NCBI GenBank assembly: GCA_007132365.1
Contig: SLOS01000283.1
Span: 1-25,028 of the forward strand
From: Bacteroidales bacterium
Lineage (GTDB): Bacteria > Bacteroidota > Bacteroidia > Bacteroidales > PUMT01
Direction: 5' to 3'
DNA: 25,028 bases
Shown: piece after piece, positions 22,289 through 25,028 of the stretch
Layout: each line of letters opens with the position of its first letter
How positions within the stretch are numbered: the stretch's first letter is position 1
The notes under the pieces: generated by a model
Databases searched by the model: none
The model's input: only the letters and a program-made list of their open reading frames with translations
Told to the model about the DNA's origin: nothing
Translations under genes and position numbers: made by a program

Positions 22289-23389
22289 TCACCTGTCATT
22301 GCCTGTAATCTCCACAGGTCCCTCACCGGCATTGTCATCAATCCATTTTCCTTTGCTGCAGTGACCTGCAAGTTGATGCTCAATGAAATCCTTTACGCTT
22401 TCGCGGAAACGTGCCGGATAAATAATGTGTACATTCGGACCGGCATCGAGGGTAAACGCAAGAGGTATGGTTGTTTCAAGCCTGAACTGCCTTACCTTAT
22501 CAATAATCTCGAGAGTTCCCGGTTTAAGCAGAATATAGCCCGGATCAGAGCTCATCATGAGTGAGTGAAGTGTCATGGCCTCCTTTTCCACTATTCTGAC
22601 AAACTCCCCTGCATCCCCGGCTGCAAGCACCTCAATAAGCCTTCCGGTATGCATTTTTGCCTGCCCGTACCTTACAGCAGCCCAGGGATTGGATTCCATC
22701 AGGGCATGCCCTTTGCTGCTTGAGACAGGTTTTGGGCTCTCATCCACTATTAATATGGCATCACCCATATCCCTGAAATCATCATGAAGATTATCATTCA
22801 GGGGCACTGCATATTCATTTGCGGAGTGCGGAACCTCAGCAGCAGATCCCCAGAGTGCATATCCCGGATAAACCGACCTTGCTGCACTTCCTGAACCAAT
22901 CCGGGCGGCACAGGATGCCTTTCTGAAAAAGCTGTAATCATCAGAAGGGGAACTGAAAAGTGCCCTTTCCATGGAGGTAAGGCAAAGAGCAATTGCTGAC
23001 AATGCAGAGGCTGAAGAGGCAATACCTGAGGAATGCGGAAAACTGTTGTAACTGGAGAGCGTCAGATCAAAATCCTTCAGGAACGGATAAAGGCTACCGA
23101 TTTGATGAAGATATCTCTCTATCCTCTCCTTAAATGCCGGCAGCTCTTTTCCCTCGAAAGAGAACTCTTTAAGGATACCTGCCTGACCCTTTGCCGGAGA
23201 ATAACTTAAAAAAGTTTCGGTATGGGACTTGCTGAGCGTAATACTTATAGAGGGATTTTCAGGAATCTGTCCTTTTTTTTTGCCCCAGTATTTCACCAGG
23301 GCAATGTTTGAGGGGCTGCGCCAGTGAACTGAACCGGGCATTTCAGGGGAAGCAGTTACCCGGTTCATTCCGTTATCATTATTTTGCAT
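22289..23389 (-). CDS. mvaD: Diphosphomevalonate decarboxylase
   Basis: 366 residues. The diagnostic N-terminal signature SPSNIALVKYWGKK followed by PENPSISITLS is present, with SSGIASSASALSAIALCLTS (ATP loop), RIGSGSAARSVYPG (Arg of the active site) and TLDAGPNVHIIYP with the catalytic Asp. It carries out ATP-dependent decarboxylation of mevalonate-5-diphosphate to isopentenyl diphosphate, the committed product step of the mevalonate pathway. The ATG at 23389 overlaps the end of the upstream GHMP kinase gene by 11 bp, indicating translational coupling. The N-terminal ~20 residues before the signature are slightly long, and an internal ATG (Met8) is a possible start. Confidence 0.93.
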   Translation of the reverse strand: MQNNDNGMNRVTASPEMPGSVHWRSPSNIALVKYWGKKKGQIPENPSISITLSKSHTETFLSYSPAKGQAGILKEFSFEGKELPAFKERIERYLHQIGSLYPFLKDFDLTLSSYNSFPHSSGIASSASALSAIALCLTSMERALFSSPSDDYSFFRKASCAARIGSGSAARSVYPGYALWGSAAEVPHSANEYAVPLNDNLHDDFRDMGDAILIVDESPKPVSSSKGHALMESNPWAAVRYGQAKMHTGRLIEVLAAGDAGEFVRIVEKEAMTLHSLMMSSDPGYILLKPGTLEIIDKVRQFRLETTIPLAFTLDAGPNVHIIYPARFRESVKDFIEHQLAGHCSKGKWIDDNAGEGPVEITGNDR

Positions 23390-24395
23390 TGTATATAATC
23401 TTATCGTAAGGAAAAACTGTATTCATACCTTTTTGTTTGAGCAGGGAAAATAATTTTCCGGCCTCATCCTGCCATGTGATCATAACAAAGTCACCCCCCC
23501 AGGCGCCAAGGGATTTGACATAACCTGGTAAACCTTTAAATATACTATCATTTACAGGAATTTCACCCAGGAGGCGAGATAAAATTGAATCATGTTCTTT
23601 GAGCAGCTCATTAAACTCATCAATATCAGCAATATTTATTATTTCCTGACTTATCTGTGAAACTCTTTTCAGGTTACGGTCACCAGGTTGTCTGGCGGAA
23701 AGGTACTGTGCGACCGATTTGGCGGAGTCCTGCTTCTTGCCGGTATAAGCAAAAAATAAATTTTCCCCGAAAGGGGGGTTAAACACCACGGGTTTGTAAA
23801 CAGGTACCGGGAAGCTGCCGGGGTAACCGGCATTCTTCTCCCTTAACAGGTTCGTTCCGTTGTGAAATTCAAGATGGTAAATGAGAGGTGTATCAGACCT
23901 TGCACACGCGATATCATAACCGGATCCCCTGGAAACAGAAAAATGAAGGTCAAAAGGGTCAACATCAAACATATATGCAACATTGGAAATAAGCGAAGAA
24001 CTGCTTCCCAGTCCCCAACCCATATCAAATCCGACAGTACTTTCAACGGTTCCGAAGGCCGGTGGGTTCGCGGACAATGATGATGCATTTACCAGTATCT
24101 GCCTGAGAAACCTGGCTTTCCCCATATCACTTGCAGTCTTTATCCGGTATCCGGATCCGCTGAAAACTGCTTCAAACCACCTTTCACCCCCCACCATTGT
24201 TGTCCATGAAAGTAACTGCCCCCCGTTTTTCCTGAACTCAAGCCTCTGACCCATCTGAACCGGCAGCGCCAGTGCCCGGGCCCCGTGCAATAACAGGTAC
24301 TCACCGGTAATAAGCAGTTTACCCCTTGAAAAGTAAGAGCCTGTAGCTTCTGCGGCCATGTTGTGGCAGGCATTTTCATCTCCGGAGATGCTCAT
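23379..24395 (-). CDS. GHMP kinase, probable phosphomevalonate kinase
   Basis: 338 residues from ATG 24395 (the frame also opens with a GTG one codon earlier, and Met at 24359 would start just before the conserved domain). Motif 1 is FSRGKLLITGEYLLLHGARA, motif 2 is MGWGLGSSSSLISN, then SRGSGYDIACARSDTPLIYH, and GAWGGDFVMITW is motif 3. The SGYDIA motif is typical of phosphomevalonate kinases, where the Asp is near the active site. Position between HMG-CoA reductase and mvaD, plus a separate mevalonate kinase downstream, supports the second phosphorylation step (mevalonate-5-phosphate to diphosphate). It begins 28 bp after the reductase stop. The exact substrate is inferred. Confidence 0.7.
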   Translation of the reverse strand: MSISGDENACHNMAAEATGSYFSRGKLLITGEYLLLHGARALALPVQMGQRLEFRKNGGQLLSWTTMVGGERWFEAVFSGSGYRIKTASDMGKARFLRQILVNASSLSANPPAFGTVESTVGFDMGWGLGSSSSLISNVAYMFDVDPFDLHFSVSRGSGYDIACARSDTPLIYHLEFHNGTNLLREKNAGYPGSFPVPVYKPVVFNPPFGENLFFAYTGKKQDSAKSVAQYLSARQPGDRNLKRVSQISQEIINIADIDEFNELLKEHDSILSRLLGEIPVNDSIFKGLPGYVKSLGAWGGDFVMITWQDEAGKLFSLLKQKGMNTVFPYDKIIYNAK

Positions 24396-24423
24396 CACAA
24401 AATCAATTTCCGGTTATACACTG

Positions 24424-25028
24424 TTAATCATTATTTCCCCTTAGCTTGTTTAAAAATTGCTCAACGGCAGAAAACCCCACCTTCCTGTCCCGGAAAAATT
24501 CAATGGCTGCTTTCCTCTCCACATCAGATGCACCAAAATGATTCAGAATATTGGAAAGATGCATTTTCATATGTCCGGACTGTATACCTTTTGTGACCAG
24601 AGAGCTTACTGCAGCAAAATTGCTCGCAAGTCCCGCCGAGGCAATAATTCCCATGAGTTCTCCGGCAGGGGGATTTCCCAGTAATTCAAGCGAAAGTTTT
24701 GCCATCGGATGCAGGCTTGTCAGTCCCCCAACCGTACCAACAGCCATCGGCAGGGTCAGGCTCAGGGAAAACATACCATTTTCGAGGGAGCATGCCGAGA
24801 GACTCTTATAACGACCCTCCCTGGCAGCCCATGCATGACCTGCTGCCTCAACTGCCCGAAAATCGTTGCCGGTAGCTATTACGACGGCATCAATACCATT
24901 AAATATACCCTTGTTGTGGGTTGTTGCCCGATAAACATCCACCCCGGCCATCAGAAAAGCCTCCTGAAATTTCCGGGCAAATTCCTCAGCCGGCATATCT
25001 CCTGCAATTTCCTGAAGCTCTTTCACAC
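24424..25028 (-). CDS. mvaA: Class II hydroxymethylglutaryl-CoA reductase, C-terminal part (5' end outside the window)
   Basis: About 200 residues to the stop at 24424; the frame is open past the right edge (the apparent GTG start at 25026 is an internal valine). Three catalytic residues of the class II enzyme are visible: Lys in THNKGIFNGIDAVVIATGND, Asp in that same GND, and His in IQSGHMKMH near the C-terminus. VGTVGGLTSLHPMAKLSLEL is the conserved cofactor-region sequence. The missing N-terminus would hold the catalytic Glu. It converts HMG-CoA to mevalonate (or the reverse in catabolic relatives); followed by kinase and decarboxylase genes, the biosynthetic direction is likely here. NADH or NADPH preference cannot be read from this fragment. 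Confidence 0.92.
   Translation of the reverse strand, partial: VKELQEIAGDMPAEEFARKFQEAFLMAGVDVYRATTHNKGIFNGIDAVVIATGNDFRAVEAAGHAWAAREGRYKSLSACSLENGMFSLSLTLPMAVGTVGGLTSLHPMAKLSLELLGNPPAGELMGIIASAGLASNFAAVSSLVTKGIQSGHMKMHLSNILNHFGASDVERKAAIEFFRDRKVGFSAVEQFLNKLRGNND

Noticed and set aside
1..25028. CRISPR arrays, tRNA genes, insertion sequences or phage genes
   Set aside because: No regularly spaced direct repeats, tRNA-like T-loop sequences, transposases or integrases were seen on reading both strands.

Overview
The window looks like chromosomal DNA from a member of the Bacteroidota. Four things point there: a C-terminal type IX secretion (Por) sorting domain on a cohesin/dockerin protein; two good matches to the Bacteroidota promoter pattern TTG-N19-TAnnTTTG; little Shine-Dalgarno signal before the starts; and an ECF sigma / membrane anti-sigma / DUF4097 cassette. 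A class II HMG-CoA reductase mevalonate operon narrows this to a lineage that makes isoprenoids by the mevalonate route. No transposase, integrase, phage gene, CRISPR array, tRNA or intact rRNA gene was seen, and gene density is high (no gap above 300 bp).

Region 1 (1-4709, + strand): the 3' end of a GltS-type sodium/glutamate symporter, a rhomboid protease, a membrane-anchored J-domain protein, a secreted M28 aminopeptidase with PA and PDZ domains, and an unrecognised membrane protein. Region 2 (4811-7165, + strand): ECF sigma factor, single-pass membrane protein in the anti-sigma position, and exported DUF4097 protein, closed by a clear intrinsic terminator. Region 3 (7221-10662, + strand): a promoter, a soluble three-PAS hybrid histidine kinase and an exported isoaspartyl peptidase / type 2 asparaginase. 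It ends convergently against Region 4 over a 10-bp inverted repeat.

Region 4 (10704-16974) is a divergent disaccharide module. On the + strand is a fused trehalose-6-phosphate synthase/phosphatase. On the - strand is a beta-phosphoglucomutase-like HAD domain fused to a GH65 phosphorylase, followed by a P-loop kinase of the uridine kinase/PRK family. Together they could build trehalose and break an alpha-glucoside down through beta-glucose-1-phosphate to glucose-6-phosphate. Region 5 (17046-20055) holds an AlbA_2/Schlafen-type protein and, convergent and overlapping it by 11 bp, a large secreted protein with cohesin, dockerin and T9SS sorting domains.

Region 6 (20199-25028, - strand) is the isoprenoid block, in transcription order: HMG-CoA reductase (5' end outside the window), GHMP kinase (probable phosphomevalonate kinase), diphosphomevalonate decarboxylase, mevalonate kinase, a terminator-like element, then a UbiA-family prenyltransferase, an enzyme class that uses the polyprenyl diphosphates this pathway supplies.

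No clearly unprecedented system was found. The points most worth a second look are the HAD-GH65 fusion opposite OtsAB with its companion kinase, the cohesin+dockerin+T9SS architecture, and a short sequence at 4705-4745 that reads like the 3' end of an RNase P RNA gene.
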